A stretch of 64,000 bases of DNA. Origin: Nocardioides sp. WS12 (GTDB lineage: Bacteria > Actinomycetota > Actinomycetes > Propionibacteriales > Nocardioidaceae). The notes beneath the pieces are model-generated. The model was not told the DNA's origin, ran no database searches, and saw nothing but the letters and a program-made list of their open reading frames with translations. Shown here in pieces: positions 1-8,945 of this stretch. Numbering within the stretch: the stretch's first letter is position 1; each line of letters begins with the position of its first letter. Both the position numbers and the translations under genes were made by a program. The stretch spans positions 4,092,001-4,156,000 of the forward strand of contig NZ_CP053928.1 of NCBI RefSeq assembly GCF_014108865.1, read 5' to 3'.

Positions 1-476
1 CCGAATGCCGCGCCGGACACCACGGGTCGGCCGGCGGCTCCGACGACAGCGGCGAGTTCGGCGGCGACCTGGTCGCCGTAGGTCGTGGAGGCGCGCGCTC
101 CGACGACCGCAACCGACCCGTCGAGCTCGTTCAGGCGCAGCGGGCCCTTCACCCAGAGTCCGACCGGCACCTCGCCCCGTTCGTGCAACGGCGCACGATG
201 CGCCAGGTCGTCCAGCTGGACGGGCCACTCTGCGTCGCCCGGGATCACGAAGCGGACGCCGAGCCGCTCCGCTCGCTCCAGTTCGCGCTCGGGGCGTACG
301 TCGGCAAGCCGGGCCGTCACCGCGGTGAGCACCGAACCGAGGTCGGGATGTTCGTGCAGGGCCCGCAGGAACTCCACTCCCCCGAGCTCCCGGGTCAGGC
401 CGAGGCAGCGGAGATCGCCGGGCTCGGCGACGAGGCTGATCGTGGCGCGGGCAAGGCGCTCGTCATCGGTCGTCAT
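1..476 (-). CDS. dprA: DNA-processing protein DprA (3' part missing at window edge)
   Basis: DprA binds single-stranded DNA and loads RecA during natural transformation; in organisms without known competence its role is less clear. About 158 codons are visible, reading leftward off the window, so only the N-terminal part is present. The start ATG lies at 476-474 and overlaps the stop of yifB as ATGA, which fixes the start and implies translational coupling. The visible part includes the beginning of the Rossmann-like fold (VAVVGARASTTYG, then VSGAAFG), typical of the DprA/Smf family. The yraN-yifB-dprA order is the usual actinobacterial arrangement and supports the call. Confidence 0.9.
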   Translation of the reverse strand, partial: MTTDDERLARATISLVAEPGDLRCLGLTRELGGVEFLRALHEHPDLGSVLTAVTARLADVRPERELERAERLGVRFVIPGDAEWPVQLDDLAHRAPLHERGEVPVGLWVKGPLRLNELDGSVAVVGARASTTYGDQVAAELAAVVGAAGRPVVSGAAF

Positions 477-2101
477 CCGGCCTGCTCCGCATCGTCGAGG
501 TCGTCGTACGCACCGTGGATCGCCCGCAGGTCCAGGGCCTCGCCGCGGCGCAGGCGCAGCGCGGTGTCGACCTCGGCCGGTCCGGGTACGACGTCGCGGC
601 CCGTGCGCACCGACGCGAGGTCGGCGACCGTCCACGCCACTCGCAGGACGCGCACTGCTCCGCGTGCACTGAGCTTGCCGCGGTAGGTCTCCTGGTCCAG
701 CATCTGCTGGGCCTTCTCGGCGACGGGCCAGGTGTCCTTGAGCCGTGGACTCGGGATCTGGCTGTTCAGACGCCAACTGGCGTCCGCGAAGCGACGTTGT
801 TGGCGCAGGCGGGCCGCGGTGACCCGGACCCGAACATCGGCCGACGTCTCGACCGGCCGGAACGGATCGTGGCTCGCTGCGGTCGCCGGCTGCACGTGCC
901 GGAGCACGTCGATCCGGTCAGCGATCGGTCCGGTCAGCCGGCTCTCGTAGCTCCGCCGAACGGGCGGCGCACAGGTGCACCGATTCGCCCGCGCGCTGGC
1001 AGCCCAGTTGCCGCAGGGGCACGGATTGCTGGCCAGGACGAGCATTCCGCCGGCCGGGAGGGTGACGGACTCGTCGCGCCGGGCGATCGTGATGTCGCCG
1101 CTTTCCAGCGGCTGGCGCAGCGCGTCGATGACGTCGGACCTGAACAGGGGGAATTCATCGAGGAAGAGCACGCCACAGTGGGCCCGGCTGATCTCGCCCG
1201 GGTGCACGCGGCCGAGGCCGCCCCCGATGATGCTCGCCTTGCTCGCGTCGTGATGCGGAGCAGCAAAGGGCGGGCGCACCACCATGCCCTGCCCCGGCTC
1301 CAGGACACCTGCCAGCGAATGCAGAGCGGTCAGTTCGAGGGATTCCCCGGGTGTCAGGTCCGGAAGGATGGTCGGGATCCGTTCGGCGATGCTGGTCTTC
1401 CCGCATCCCTTGGCGCCCGACAGCAACAGGGCGTGCCCGCCGGCAGCCGCTACTTCTGCGGCGTACTTCTCGTCCACCATCCCCCGCAGGTCAGCGAAGT
1501 CCAGTTCGTCGAGACGTTCGTCGCCGCGCCAGCTGAGCAGTCGCGATCCGGACGATTCCGCGACGGGCGGCGCATCTGGCACCGCGTGTCCGCGCACCGA
1601 CGCGACCACCTGGGCCAGCGACCGCACACCGATCACGTCGACGTCGGGGACCATCGCGGCCTCCTCGAGTTGTGGCTCGGGGACGTAGACCCGTCGGACG
1701 CCGCGGGCTGCCGCGGCCAGGGTCATCGGGAGCACGCCGATGGCGGGCCGCAGTCCCCCCGCCAGCGTGAGCTCGCCGATGAAGGCGGTGTCGGCAATGT
1801 CGCGGTGCTCGAGCTGCCCATCGGCCGCGAGCACCGTGAGCGCCATCGCCAGGTCGAACTGGGTGCCGGACTTCGGGAGGTCGGCCGGCGACAGCAGGAT
1901 CGTGGTGCGCTTGGACGCCGGCCAGTCGAGGTCGCTGTTGATGATGGCCATCCGCACCCGGTCGAGGCCCTCGCGGAGGGCGGCACCGGCCCGGCCGACG
2001 ACCATGACGTTGGCCTGCCCGGGCGAGACGTCGGCCTGGACGTCGATCAGGTGTCCGAGCGCACCGTTGAGCGCCACACAGTGCGCCGTCGCGAACGGCA
2101 T
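473..2101 (-). CDS. yifB: YifB/ComM family Mg-chelatase-like AAA+ ATPase
   Basis: This protein belongs to the ComM/YifB family, a hexameric AAA+ helicase that promotes branch migration during integration of incoming DNA. It has an N-terminal Lon-protease-like (ChlI) domain in about residues 1-170, Walker A GAKGCGKT near residues 229-236, Walker B VLFLDEFP and the family signature NPCPCG. The length of 542 aa is normal. The start chosen is ATG at 2101, whose last base pair context overlaps the yraN stop by one base (TGATG); a GTG two codons upstream at 2107 is possible. The gene is coupled to dprA downstream by an ATGA overlap. Confidence 0.93.
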   Translation of the reverse strand: MPFATAHCVALNGALGHLIDVQADVSPGQANVMVVGRAGAALREGLDRVRMAIINSDLDWPASKRTTILLSPADLPKSGTQFDLAMALTVLAADGQLEHRDIADTAFIGELTLAGGLRPAIGVLPMTLAAAARGVRRVYVPEPQLEEAAMVPDVDVIGVRSLAQVVASVRGHAVPDAPPVAESSGSRLLSWRGDERLDELDFADLRGMVDEKYAAEVAAAGGHALLLSGAKGCGKTSIAERIPTILPDLTPGESLELTALHSLAGVLEPGQGMVVRPPFAAPHHDASKASIIGGGLGRVHPGEISRAHCGVLFLDEFPLFRSDVIDALRQPLESGDITIARRDESVTLPAGGMLVLASNPCPCGNWAASARANRCTCAPPVRRSYESRLTGPIADRIDVLRHVQPATAASHDPFRPVETSADVRVRVTAARLRQQRRFADASWRLNSQIPSPRLKDTWPVAEKAQQMLDQETYRGKLSARGAVRVLRVAWTVADLASVRTGRDVVPGPAEVDTALRLRRGEALDLRAIHGAYDDLDDAEQAG

Positions 2102-2469
2102 CAGCACAGCCCCGGGACGTGATCGACCTGCGCCGGTCCGCGTCGCGGCCGCATCACGGCGACGAGGTCGACCCGGATGCCGGCCGGGCGGATGCCGCGT
2201 TCCTCAGCCCAGCGTTCACCCAGCCGCTTCAGCCTGGCCAGCTTGGCGTCGGTGATCGCCTCATGGGGCGTCCCGGCGACCAGGCTGGTGCGCGTCTTCA
2301 CCTCGCACACCACCAGGGTCGTGCCGTCGCGGAGCACGATGTCGACCTCGCCCTCGGTGCAGCGCCAGTTGCGTTCGAGGACCGCCATCCCGAGGTCACC
2401 CAGATGCCGCGCGGCCACCTCCTCGCCGTACGCGCCGAGCGCCTGCTTCGCCTGTGCCGTGGTTGTCAT
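2101..2469 (-). CDS. yraN: YraN family (UPF0102) endonuclease-fold protein
   Basis: This 122-aa protein matches the UPF0102/YraN family, which has a restriction-endonuclease-like fold. The conserved core is visible: GAYGEEVAARHL at the N-terminus, then EGEVDIVLRDG and VCEVKTR, which form the D-ExK type catalytic signature. Its cellular role is not established. ATG at 2469 was chosen because the family starts just before the AYGE motif; a longer TTG-started version to 2520 would run into the hairpin at 2516-2555. It is the first gene of a yraN-yifB-dprA run. Confidence 0.9.
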   Translation of the reverse strand: MTTTAQAKQALGAYGEEVAARHLGDLGMAVLERNWRCTEGEVDIVLRDGTTLVVCEVKTRTSLVAGTPHEAITDAKLARLKRLGERWAEERGIRPAGIRVDLVAVMRPRRGPAQVDHVPGLC

Positions 2470-2515
2470 GCGTGCCAGCGTCGACGAGCGCCCCGACTCC
2501 GCGGGAGTACGACGA

Positions 2516-2555
2516 AACAACCCTGTGGACGACCGGAGTCATCCACAGGGTTGTT
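2516..2555. terminator. Perfect 14-bp hairpin downstream of tadG-like gene
   Basis: The arms AACAACCCTGTGGA (2516-2529) and TCCACAGGGTTGTT (2542-2555) are perfectly complementary with a 12-nt loop. The hairpin lies between the stop of the TadG-like gene (2598) and the yraN start (2469). On the minus strand it is followed by a short T-rich stretch. It most likely ends transcription of the Tad-like genes before yraN. Confidence 0.65.
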
Positions 2556-2597
2556 GTCAGTTCGTGGCCACCGCTGTGACGCGAGTGACGCGGTAGG

Positions 2598-4379
2598 TCA
2601 GCCGACGAGTCGGGGGCTGCAGCCGGGACGGCCGCTGGCTTTCAGCGTCGTGTTGCCCAACTTGATGCCCAAGGTGCCGAGAGTGGTGCGCAGCGCCGGC
2701 AGCAGGCCGGCGTTGAGACTGCTCACCAACGGGTTCACCAACGTGTTCATCACGGGCGTCAGCAGGCTGCCGACGATCGCGAGGATGCCGTTCTGCTGGG
2801 ACGTCGTCACTGCCAGAGTCAACGCCAGCGCCGCGTCGTGGGAGTTGAACGGCATGGTCTCGTCCGGCGGAGCCGGGTAGACCAGGTCCACGTCGCGCGG
2901 CGTCGCGTCGCCCAGATTCGCGCCCAGCCCGAGGATCGTGTCCGACACGGTCTTGATGTCGGTCCAAGGACCCCAGGGAAGGAGCGGAAGGGTCCGCGTG
3001 CGCCGCTGCACCACGTAGCCCAGGCGCAGGGCCAGGTCGACATTCGCCAACGAGGTGGTCACGTCGAAGGACGCCGTCTGACCTGCAGGGTCTGAACAAC
3101 GCAGCCCGCCGGGGTTCTTGAGCTTCGCCTTTGCCTGAGCGGACGTCACGGACAACGTGAGTGTGCTCGCCAATGTGCCGGGCTTGACCCGCTCTTCGCG
3201 CGTCGAAAGCAGCGCACCGAGCAGGGCCGACAACGTGTTGTTCAACTCCGTCAGGAGATTCGTCACCAACGTCGCCGCACCGAGGTCGATGGTGGACGTG
3301 AGCCTGATCTGGGCTGACTCAGCCTCCACCGCCGGCGTCTGATTCGGGCGCGCACAGGCGACCTTGGGGATCTCGATGATCTCGACCGTGGTCAACATGT
3401 TGGCCACTCCAGGAACGGCAAGCGGAACCGTGACACCGACGGCGTGATCACCCGCGACATAGACCAGCACTTCCAGCAGGTCCGCGACGCTGAGGTCAGC
3501 ATTGAGCGCCGAACCGCCACCGGGGCCGAGCGTCAGGATGTCCGACACCAGCAGTGTCGGCGTGGCGAGGTTCGCCTTGGCAGCCAGGGCATTGAGGAGG
3601 AGGGCCGCGTTGGCGTCGGCCAAGGTGCCCTTGTTGTTCAGCACCTCGGCGCTCGCGGTGAGCAGTTGCCCGACCGTGATCGGAGTGGGGGAACTGACCA
3701 GCGCATCCACGGTACCGACGTCGAGCGCGGCCGCGAGGTCCAGGAGCGGCACCTTGGCCTGCTTGAGGCTCGCGATCCCGTCCGGGCCCACAGCACTGAG
3801 CGAAACGGCAAGAAGATCAATGCCGAGGAAGGTCTGCAACGCCTGGACCAGCACGTTCGACGAGGTGTCCAGATCAACGAGGTTGGCGCCGACCGAGAAA
3901 CAGACGAATGGCTCGAGCGATGCCACGGCCTCCCGGGTCGAACCGCCGCGGGCGAGCCCCGACACACCGCCAAAGGCAAACGCGGTGTCTGACTTGGCGG
4001 TGACCTTGATGGCGTCAGGAGCAATGCTGGACGACTTGTCGATGACGTCCCACTTGGTGTCGGCGGCATCCCGCACGACGAAGTCCCAGTTGACGTCACT
4101 CTCCTCGAGAGTTCCGCCCAGCGCCGTGTCATTGCGCGCGACGCTCTTGTTCTTGGCTGCGTCGAAGGCAGACTTGTCGTAGGCAGCCGCCGTGCGTCCG
4201 TCGAGCAGGCGCACGAGGTCGAGCGCGACGACATCGGCTATGGCCTGCATGTCGCGACGCACGACCCGTTGCTGCCCGAGGTCAACCGCGAAGGCTGCGG
4301 ACATGAGGAGGACGCCGCTCATCATCACGGCCATCAGGACCGCAGTGACCCCGCGCTCGTCCCGCCGGCGGGTCGCCAT
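2598..4379 (-). CDS. TadG-like pilus/secreted protein, paralogue A
   Basis: This 593-aa protein begins with a short basic segment and DERG, then one hydrophobic helix (about residues 12-34), then DLGQQRVVRRDMQAIADVVALDLVR. This is the N-terminal Flp-pilus-assembly TadG-like domain. The remaining 500 or more residues are Ser/Thr/Leu-rich, probably extracellular, and I recognise no further domain. The C-terminus ends in a Cys and PRLVG, as in the paralogue at 4971-6737. The start ATG at 4379 is one base beyond the stop of the tadE gene, so the two are probably co-translated. No TadA ATPase, TadB/C platform or prepilin peptidase is in the window, so a pilus role is inference. Confidence 0.75.
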   Translation of the reverse strand: MATRRRDERGVTAVLMAVMMSGVLLMSAAFAVDLGQQRVVRRDMQAIADVVALDLVRLLDGRTAAAYDKSAFDAAKNKSVARNDTALGGTLEESDVNWDFVVRDAADTKWDVIDKSSSIAPDAIKVTAKSDTAFAFGGVSGLARGGSTREAVASLEPFVCFSVGANLVDLDTSSNVLVQALQTFLGIDLLAVSLSAVGPDGIASLKQAKVPLLDLAAALDVGTVDALVSSPTPITVGQLLTASAEVLNNKGTLADANAALLLNALAAKANLATPTLLVSDILTLGPGGGSALNADLSVADLLEVLVYVAGDHAVGVTVPLAVPGVANMLTTVEIIEIPKVACARPNQTPAVEAESAQIRLTSTIDLGAATLVTNLLTELNNTLSALLGALLSTREERVKPGTLASTLTLSVTSAQAKAKLKNPGGLRCSDPAGQTASFDVTTSLANVDLALRLGYVVQRRTRTLPLLPWGPWTDIKTVSDTILGLGANLGDATPRDVDLVYPAPPDETMPFNSHDAALALTLAVTTSQQNGILAIVGSLLTPVMNTLVNPLVSSLNAGLLPALRTTLGTLGIKLGNTTLKASGRPGCSPRLVG

Positions 4380-4380
4380 G

Positions 4381-4815
4381 TCAGCTCACCCTTGCAACGG
4401 CGGTGTACGTCAACGTCTCCGGCAGGACGAGCCCGAACCCGGCGATCATCCCTTCGTAGTCGATCTCGACGACGACCGTCGCGCAGCTCTTGGTGCCTTC
4501 GCCCGCACACGGGGCGATGGTGATCGTGCAGCCCGAGGCGCTGCACTTCTGGTCCTGGGCGGCGAGTGCCGCGTCGACGGCCTTCTTGCCGGCAGCGAGC
4601 TTCGCAGCGTTGTCACCGGGGTTCACCGCCGCGGCACGCGCACCTTCCGAGGCCGCCTGGCTGACCGACTGGCGCACGCTGAGCATGTCGCCGTAGTTGA
4701 TGATTCCGAAGACCAGAACCATCAGAACTGGAAGGAGCAGGGCGAATTCGACCGCCGCGGCCCCTCGTACGTCACGGCGCGCACGAGCGAACCCCCTGGA
4801 CACACAACGCCTCAT
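4381..4815 (-). CDS. TadE-family pseudopilin-like protein
   Basis: This 144-aa protein carries the TadE hallmark: a basic N-terminus, then RGAAAVEFALLLPVLM, a prepilin-like G/AAAVEF cleavage motif followed by one hydrophobic helix. After it comes VRQSVSQAASEGARAAA, the usual TadE continuation. Four cysteines (KCSASGC, PCAGEG, SCATV) could form disulfides outside the cell. ATG at 4815 was chosen over an upstream GTG at 4869 because a strong GGGGAGG ribosome site lies 7-8 bases before it. It sits between two TadG-like paralogues and its stop is one base from the next start. Confidence 0.85.
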   Translation of the reverse strand: MRRCVSRGFARARRDVRGAAAVEFALLLPVLMVLVFGIINYGDMLSVRQSVSQAASEGARAAAVNPGDNAAKLAAGKKAVDAALAAQDQKCSASGCTITIAPCAGEGTKSCATVVVEIDYEGMIAGFGLVLPETLTYTAVARVS

Positions 4816-4970
4816 CGGCCGGCCTCCCCGCCATCGCTCCCATGACGCCCCCCGAACGGCGTTGGGCACACACTAATCGTCTTCTGTACAACGACGGAAC
4901 CGATCCCGGGTCATTCTGCCCGGTCGAAGGAGATGGCGTAGTCCGTTCTGACTAGTCGCTCTCGGGACGC

Positions 4971-6737
4971 TCAGCCGACCAGTCTCGGACGCCCGCAGGT
5001 GGCCTCGACGGCGAACACGTCAGCCCCGCCGAGACGGAGTCCGATCATGCGGGAAACGGGCCCGATGTACATCGTGTTGATGTTGTTGACCAGCGGCGTC
5101 AGGGTCTTCTCGACGAACCCGTGCCCGGCGGTCACCAGCTCGTGGGCGATCAGGTTCGTGACCGCGGTGACGGAAGCGAGGTTGGCCGCCTTGCCGCCGA
5201 TCTTCACCGACGTCACCGTGGGCATGAGGGTCGCCATGCTGAGGCTCATCGAGCCGCCTGTCGTCACCGGCGTGACGTCGTTCGGCGGTAACGACAGCCC
5301 CACCGTCGACGTCGACGGGGAGAGTTGCGTACCGACGCTGAGCGTCACCTCCACATCGAGCGACAGCTTGGTCCCGAGCAACAAGATGTTGCCGAGCAGG
5401 TTGGTGATCACTGAGGTGAGCCCGAGCCCGACCAGGTCGGTGAGCTTGACGTCCGCGCTGACGGTGACGTTCGCATTCAACTTGTACGACGCCAGGGCGC
5501 TCGCGACGCGGACGCTGAACGTGGAGGGGTCAGCCACTGTGTTCACCCCGCAATGCACCGGCGGGGGCGAGACCAGCGCCCCGGTGCCGCTGCCGGCCTC
5601 GATCTCGAGGAACCCGGCACCCTTGGGCGTCTGCAACGTGCCGAGACCCGGTGGACTGATGCTGGGCAGGTTGGTGAACTCAATGCCGAGGGTCCCGTCG
5701 AGCTGCGCGGTGTCGGCGGTCGCGCCCGGCGAGTTGGGTGCGCCGCAGGCGAGTTCGGCGGCGGACACGAGGTAGATCGCACCGGTGTACTGCCACCCGA
5801 CCCCGGGGACACCACCCTGGATGTTCGGGACCCCGACGAAGTACTGCCCGTCGGACAGGCGAGCCGACCCGATCAGGTCCAGCACGCTCATTTCGACCTC
5901 CAGCGCGGCGCGGTCGGTCGGCGAGATGTGCAGGACATTCGACAGGCTGATCTCGCCCACAGAGGTGGTCACCGAGGAGTTGATGAGCTTGCCGAGTGCC
6001 GTGATCGCGACGGTGTTGTTGCCGCCTGACTCCTTGGCGAGGGCATCGAGCATCACGGCGAGCAGGTCGCTGTAGAGGATCGAGCCCTGCAACAGCGCCT
6101 CGGGACTACCGATGGTGGGGTTGGCTGTCAGCTGGGACAGCCGCACGTCGGCATCTGCCAGACCGCGATAGCTCACGAGGTCGAGGTTCACGCCGAGCAG
6201 GTCGTTGAGCGGGTCCAGGACGGTCTCGTCGCCACCACGGATCGCAGCGACGAAGGACCCCAGCTTGAAGCAGGCGGTCGAAGAGCTCTCCGCGGCCGCC
6301 GACCGGGTCGCGGTGCCACTGTTCTCGCCGGTGATTCCGGCGAACGCGTACGGAACCTCGGCCTGGGCGACGACCCGGACCGCCGTGGGGACGCCCTCGC
6401 TCATGGGAACGAATTCGCCGGCTGCCATGGTGCCGAGCTCGTAGTCGAGGCCGGGGGCATCGGGACCGATGATCCCCGCGTTGCGGGACAGGCTCTTCTC
6501 GCTCAGGGCGTCGAGCACCGGCTCCAGTTCGGCGACGGTGCGCCCATCGAGCTGGCGCGCCAGGTCGAGCGCGATGACGTCAGCGACGGCCTGTACGTCG
6601 GCGCGGGCGACCCGCTGCATGCCGAGGTCCACCACGAACGCGCCGCTCATCATCAGCACTGCGAGGAACACCGTGGCGAACAGGAGCGTTGATCCGCGCT
6701 CGTCCCGCTCACGCCCGCGACCACGCGACAGCTGCAT
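4971..6737 (-). CDS. TadG-like pilus/secreted protein, paralogue B
   Basis: This 588-aa protein is a diverged paralogue of the one at 2598-4379. It has the same plan: DERGSTLLFATVFLAVLM, a hydrophobic helix, DLGMQRVARADVQAVADVIALDLAR with LDGRT following, a long Ser/Thr/Leu-rich region, and a terminal Cys followed by PRLVG. The ATG at 6737 follows a GGGGGAGG ribosome binding site. It lies about 110 bases downstream of DUF2469, so it may read on from the rnhB operon. Function is inferred only from the TadG-like N-terminus and the adjacent TadE. Confidence 0.72.
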   Translation of the reverse strand: MQLSRGRGRERDERGSTLLFATVFLAVLMMSGAFVVDLGMQRVARADVQAVADVIALDLARQLDGRTVAELEPVLDALSEKSLSRNAGIIGPDAPGLDYELGTMAAGEFVPMSEGVPTAVRVVAQAEVPYAFAGITGENSGTATRSAAAESSSTACFKLGSFVAAIRGGDETVLDPLNDLLGVNLDLVSYRGLADADVRLSQLTANPTIGSPEALLQGSILYSDLLAVMLDALAKESGGNNTVAITALGKLINSSVTTSVGEISLSNVLHISPTDRAALEVEMSVLDLIGSARLSDGQYFVGVPNIQGGVPGVGWQYTGAIYLVSAAELACGAPNSPGATADTAQLDGTLGIEFTNLPSISPPGLGTLQTPKGAGFLEIEAGSGTGALVSPPPVHCGVNTVADPSTFSVRVASALASYKLNANVTVSADVKLTDLVGLGLTSVITNLLGNILLLGTKLSLDVEVTLSVGTQLSPSTSTVGLSLPPNDVTPVTTGGSMSLSMATLMPTVTSVKIGGKAANLASVTAVTNLIAHELVTAGHGFVEKTLTPLVNNINTMYIGPVSRMIGLRLGGADVFAVEATCGRPRLVG

Positions 6738-6851
6738 GGTGCCTCCCCCGCTACCGGTGCAACGAGGGCAGTGCTTACCGCCCTCTACAGGCAGGTTCGG
6801 CCGATTCCGGCCAGCAATCCAGTACTCGGGACGAAGTCAGGACGAAGGTCC

Positions 6852-7169
6852 TCAGGGCTTCGGGATCTTCGGGAGCTCGATGTCGGAGGTCGCGAGCTCC
6901 TCGACGTTGACGTCCTTGAAGGTGAGCACCTTGACGTTCTTGGCGAAGCGCGCCGGGCGGTACATGTCCCACACCCAGGCGTCCGCGATCGTTACCTCGA
7001 AGAAGACGTCGCCCCCCTCGGAGCGGGCCTTCACATCGACCGTGTTGCACAGGTAGAACCGGCGATCCGTCTCGACGACGTACTTGAAGATGCCGACGAC
7101 GTCCCGGTACTCCCGGTAGAGGTTCAGTTCTTGCTCGGTTTCGTACTTCTCGAGCTCCTCGGCACTCAC
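6852..7169 (-). CDS. DUF2469 family protein
   Basis: This 105-aa acidic protein starts MSAEELEKYETEQELNLYREY and contains RRFYLCNTVDV and DAWVWDMYRPARF, matching the DUF2469 family, which is restricted to Actinobacteria and almost always adjacent to rnhB. Function is unknown. The gene begins 10 bases after the rnhB stop and is normally followed by yraN; here three Tad-like genes separate the two. Confidence 0.92.
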   Translation of the reverse strand: MSAEELEKYETEQELNLYREYRDVVGIFKYVVETDRRFYLCNTVDVKARSEGGDVFFEVTIADAWVWDMYRPARFAKNVKVLTFKDVNVEELATSDIELPKIPKP

Positions 7170-7179
7170 GCAGGCAACC

Positions 7180-7902
7180 CTAGCCCTCGGATGGTTCGAG
7201 GTCCGGCAGTGACCCAGGAGAGGACTCGGGAAAGGACTCGGGAAAGGGCTCGAGTCCCGCCGCGCGCCGCACGTTCACGAACCGCATCCGGTGCACGGGC
7301 GAAGGGCCGTGCTCCTCGAGCGCTGCCGTGTGCGTCGCAGTGATGTAGCCCTTGTGGGTGCGGAAGTCGTACGACGGCCACTCGCTGTCGAGCTCGACCA
7401 TCAGCCGGTCGCGGGTGACCTTCGCCAGCACGGACGCGGCCGCGACACAGGCCGCCACGCGATCGCCCTTCCACACCGCCAGTCCGGGGGCACCGAGTCC
7501 GTCGACCGGGAAGCCGTCGGTCAGCACGTACGCCGGCGGCAGGGCCAGTTTCGCAACCGCCCTGCGCAACGCCTCGACGTTGGCCACGTGCATGCCGAGC
7601 CGGTCGCACTCGTCGTGGGAGATCACCACGACCGACCAGGCCAGCGCGCGCTTGACGACCTCGTCGTAGCAGCGTTCGCGAGCAGCCGCGGTCAGCAGCT
7701 TGGAGTCGGCGAGACCGGGGATCACACCGGCCTTGCCCGCAGGCAGGATCGCTGCACCGGCGACGAGCGGTCCCGCGCAGGCTCCGCGACCCGCTTCATC
7801 GACGCCGGCGATCGGCTCGAGACCGTGGCGTCGCAGTGCCCGCTCGTAGCCATACAGACCTGCGTCGCGTCGTACCGTCGCTCCGGTGGGAAGCCTCGAC
7901 AT
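7180..7902 (-). CDS. rnhB: Ribonuclease HII
   Basis: RNase HII removes ribonucleotides embedded in DNA. The 240-aa product has the catalytic VDEAGRG motif (about residues 33-39), the ADSKLLT segment and SVLAKVTRD, all typical of RnhB. The C-terminus carries an unusual extension, in which PFPES and FPESS repeat and which arises from a short direct repeat in the DNA at about 7216-7250. The gene is 12 bases downstream of lepB and 10 bases upstream of DUF2469. Confidence 0.95.
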   Translation of the reverse strand: MSRLPTGATVRRDAGLYGYERALRRHGLEPIAGVDEAGRGACAGPLVAGAAILPAGKAGVIPGLADSKLLTAAARERCYDEVVKRALAWSVVVISHDECDRLGMHVANVEALRRAVAKLALPPAYVLTDGFPVDGLGAPGLAVWKGDRVAACVAAASVLAKVTRDRLMVELDSEWPSYDFRTHKGYITATHTAALEEHGPSPVHRMRFVNVRRAAGLEPFPESFPESSPGSLPDLEPSEG

Positions 7903-7914
7903 CTGCGACCTCGC

Positions 7915-8787
7915 TCAGGGAGTGGCGAGCTCTTCGGCTCGCTCGCGGACGTCGGCCGGCGGGTCGTCCGGAACATCCTTGAAGACCTCGGGCCGGCTGA
8001 CCCAGGTCCACCGGTCGCGCGGCCAGATCAGCGTGAACACCTTGCCGACCACCAGGTCCGTGTCGACCCACGGGCTCTGGGTGCACGGGTCCTCGTCCGG
8101 GCCGCACAGGTGGGCGCGGGAGTCTGCGGAGTGACCGCGGTTGTCGCCGAGAACCAGCAGCTTGCCGTCCGGGATCGGGCCGATGGTCCAGCCACACGAG
8201 CTGCCGAGAGCGGTCTTCTCCTTGGTGATCCACTCGTCGACCACGGCGTTGCAGGCACCCGGGTCGGGGCCGAGGTAGCTGGACTCGTCGAGGACCTGCC
8301 CGTTGACCGAGATCCGGCCCTGTTCGTCGCAGCACACCACCACGTCGCCCGCCGTACCGATGACACGCTTCACGAGGTGGCCGCCCGTGGGATACAGGCC
8401 GATCTTGGAGAGCACGCTCGCCATGCCGGTGGGACCCACGTTGTCGGTCGGGCCGAGCCACTCGCCCGGGTCCTCGAAGACCACGACGTCGCCGCGCTGG
8501 GGCTGCTTGCCGAACCAGTAGGAGACCTTCTGGACCAGGATCCGGTCGTTCTTGACCAGCCCCGGCTCCATGGACTCCGAGGGGATGTAGAACGCCTGCA
8601 CGAACAGGGCCTTGATCAGCACCGCAAGGCCGAGGGCGACGGCCAGCAGAAGGATGCTCTCCTGCCACACCGGAAGGTGCTTGCGCTCGTCCTTGTCCGC
8701 TGCCCTGTGGCCGCGACGGGGCTCGTCGGCACCCGTGGCGCCCGTGTCAGGCGCGTCGGCGATGTCGTCCGGCTGCTCGGTGGTCAC
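7915..8787 (-). CDS. lepB: Type I signal peptidase
   Basis: Signal peptidase I cleaves signal peptides on the outer face of the membrane. The 290-aa product has a hydrophilic N-terminus of about 45 residues, one membrane helix (SILLLAVALGLAVLIKAL), the nucleophile motif PSESMEPGL, the lysine region GGHLVKRVIGTAGD and the LGDNRGHSADSR box. GTG at 8787 was chosen because a longer version (to 8919) would translate through the hairpin at 8826-8857. Cysteines in HLCGPDEDPC and nearby could form a disulfide. It follows rplS and precedes rnhB. Confidence 0.93.
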   Translation of the reverse strand: MTTEQPDDIADAPDTGATGADEPRRGHRAADKDERKHLPVWQESILLLAVALGLAVLIKALFVQAFYIPSESMEPGLVKNDRILVQKVSYWFGKQPQRGDVVVFEDPGEWLGPTDNVGPTGMASVLSKIGLYPTGGHLVKRVIGTAGDVVVCCDEQGRISVNGQVLDESSYLGPDPGACNAVVDEWITKEKTALGSSCGWTIGPIPDGKLLVLGDNRGHSADSRAHLCGPDEDPCTQSPWVDTDLVVGKVFTLIWPRDRWTWVSRPEVFKDVPDDPPADVRERAEELATP

Positions 8788-8825
8788 GATGGTCGAGTCT
8801 AGGCACGCCGTGGGTGTGAAATGCA

Positions 8826-8857
8826 CGAAGGCCCGACCTTGAACGGTCGGGCCTTCG
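8826..8857. terminator. Hairpin terminator between rplS and lepB
   Basis: The arms CGAAGGCCCGACC (8826-8838) and GGTCGGGCCTTCG (8845-8857) form a perfect 13-bp stem with a 6-nt loop. On the minus strand the stem is followed by TGCATTT. It lies between the rplS stop and the lepB start and probably ends the rplS transcript. Confidence 0.75.
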
Positions 8858-8945
8858 CGAAAGACAAGCGCGGCAGCGCGGCGGGAGGCGTCCTCGGGCA
8901 GCTTGCTGCCCCGGATCAACGCCGGAGACGCGCTCGCGCAATATG

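Noticed and set aside
2516..2555. DnaA-box pair or replication origin (TCCACA motifs)
   Set aside because: Only one pair exists and it is explained as the arms of a hairpin terminator; dnaA, dnaN and gyrB are absent.
4816..4970. Separate promoter or attenuator between the TadG-B and TadE genes
   Set aside because: A 5-bp stem and weak hexamers are present, but none reaches a level that can be supported.
6738..6851. Terminator between DUF2469 and the TadG-B gene
   Set aside because: Two short stems (6 and 4 bp) exist without a T-run; read-through is as likely.
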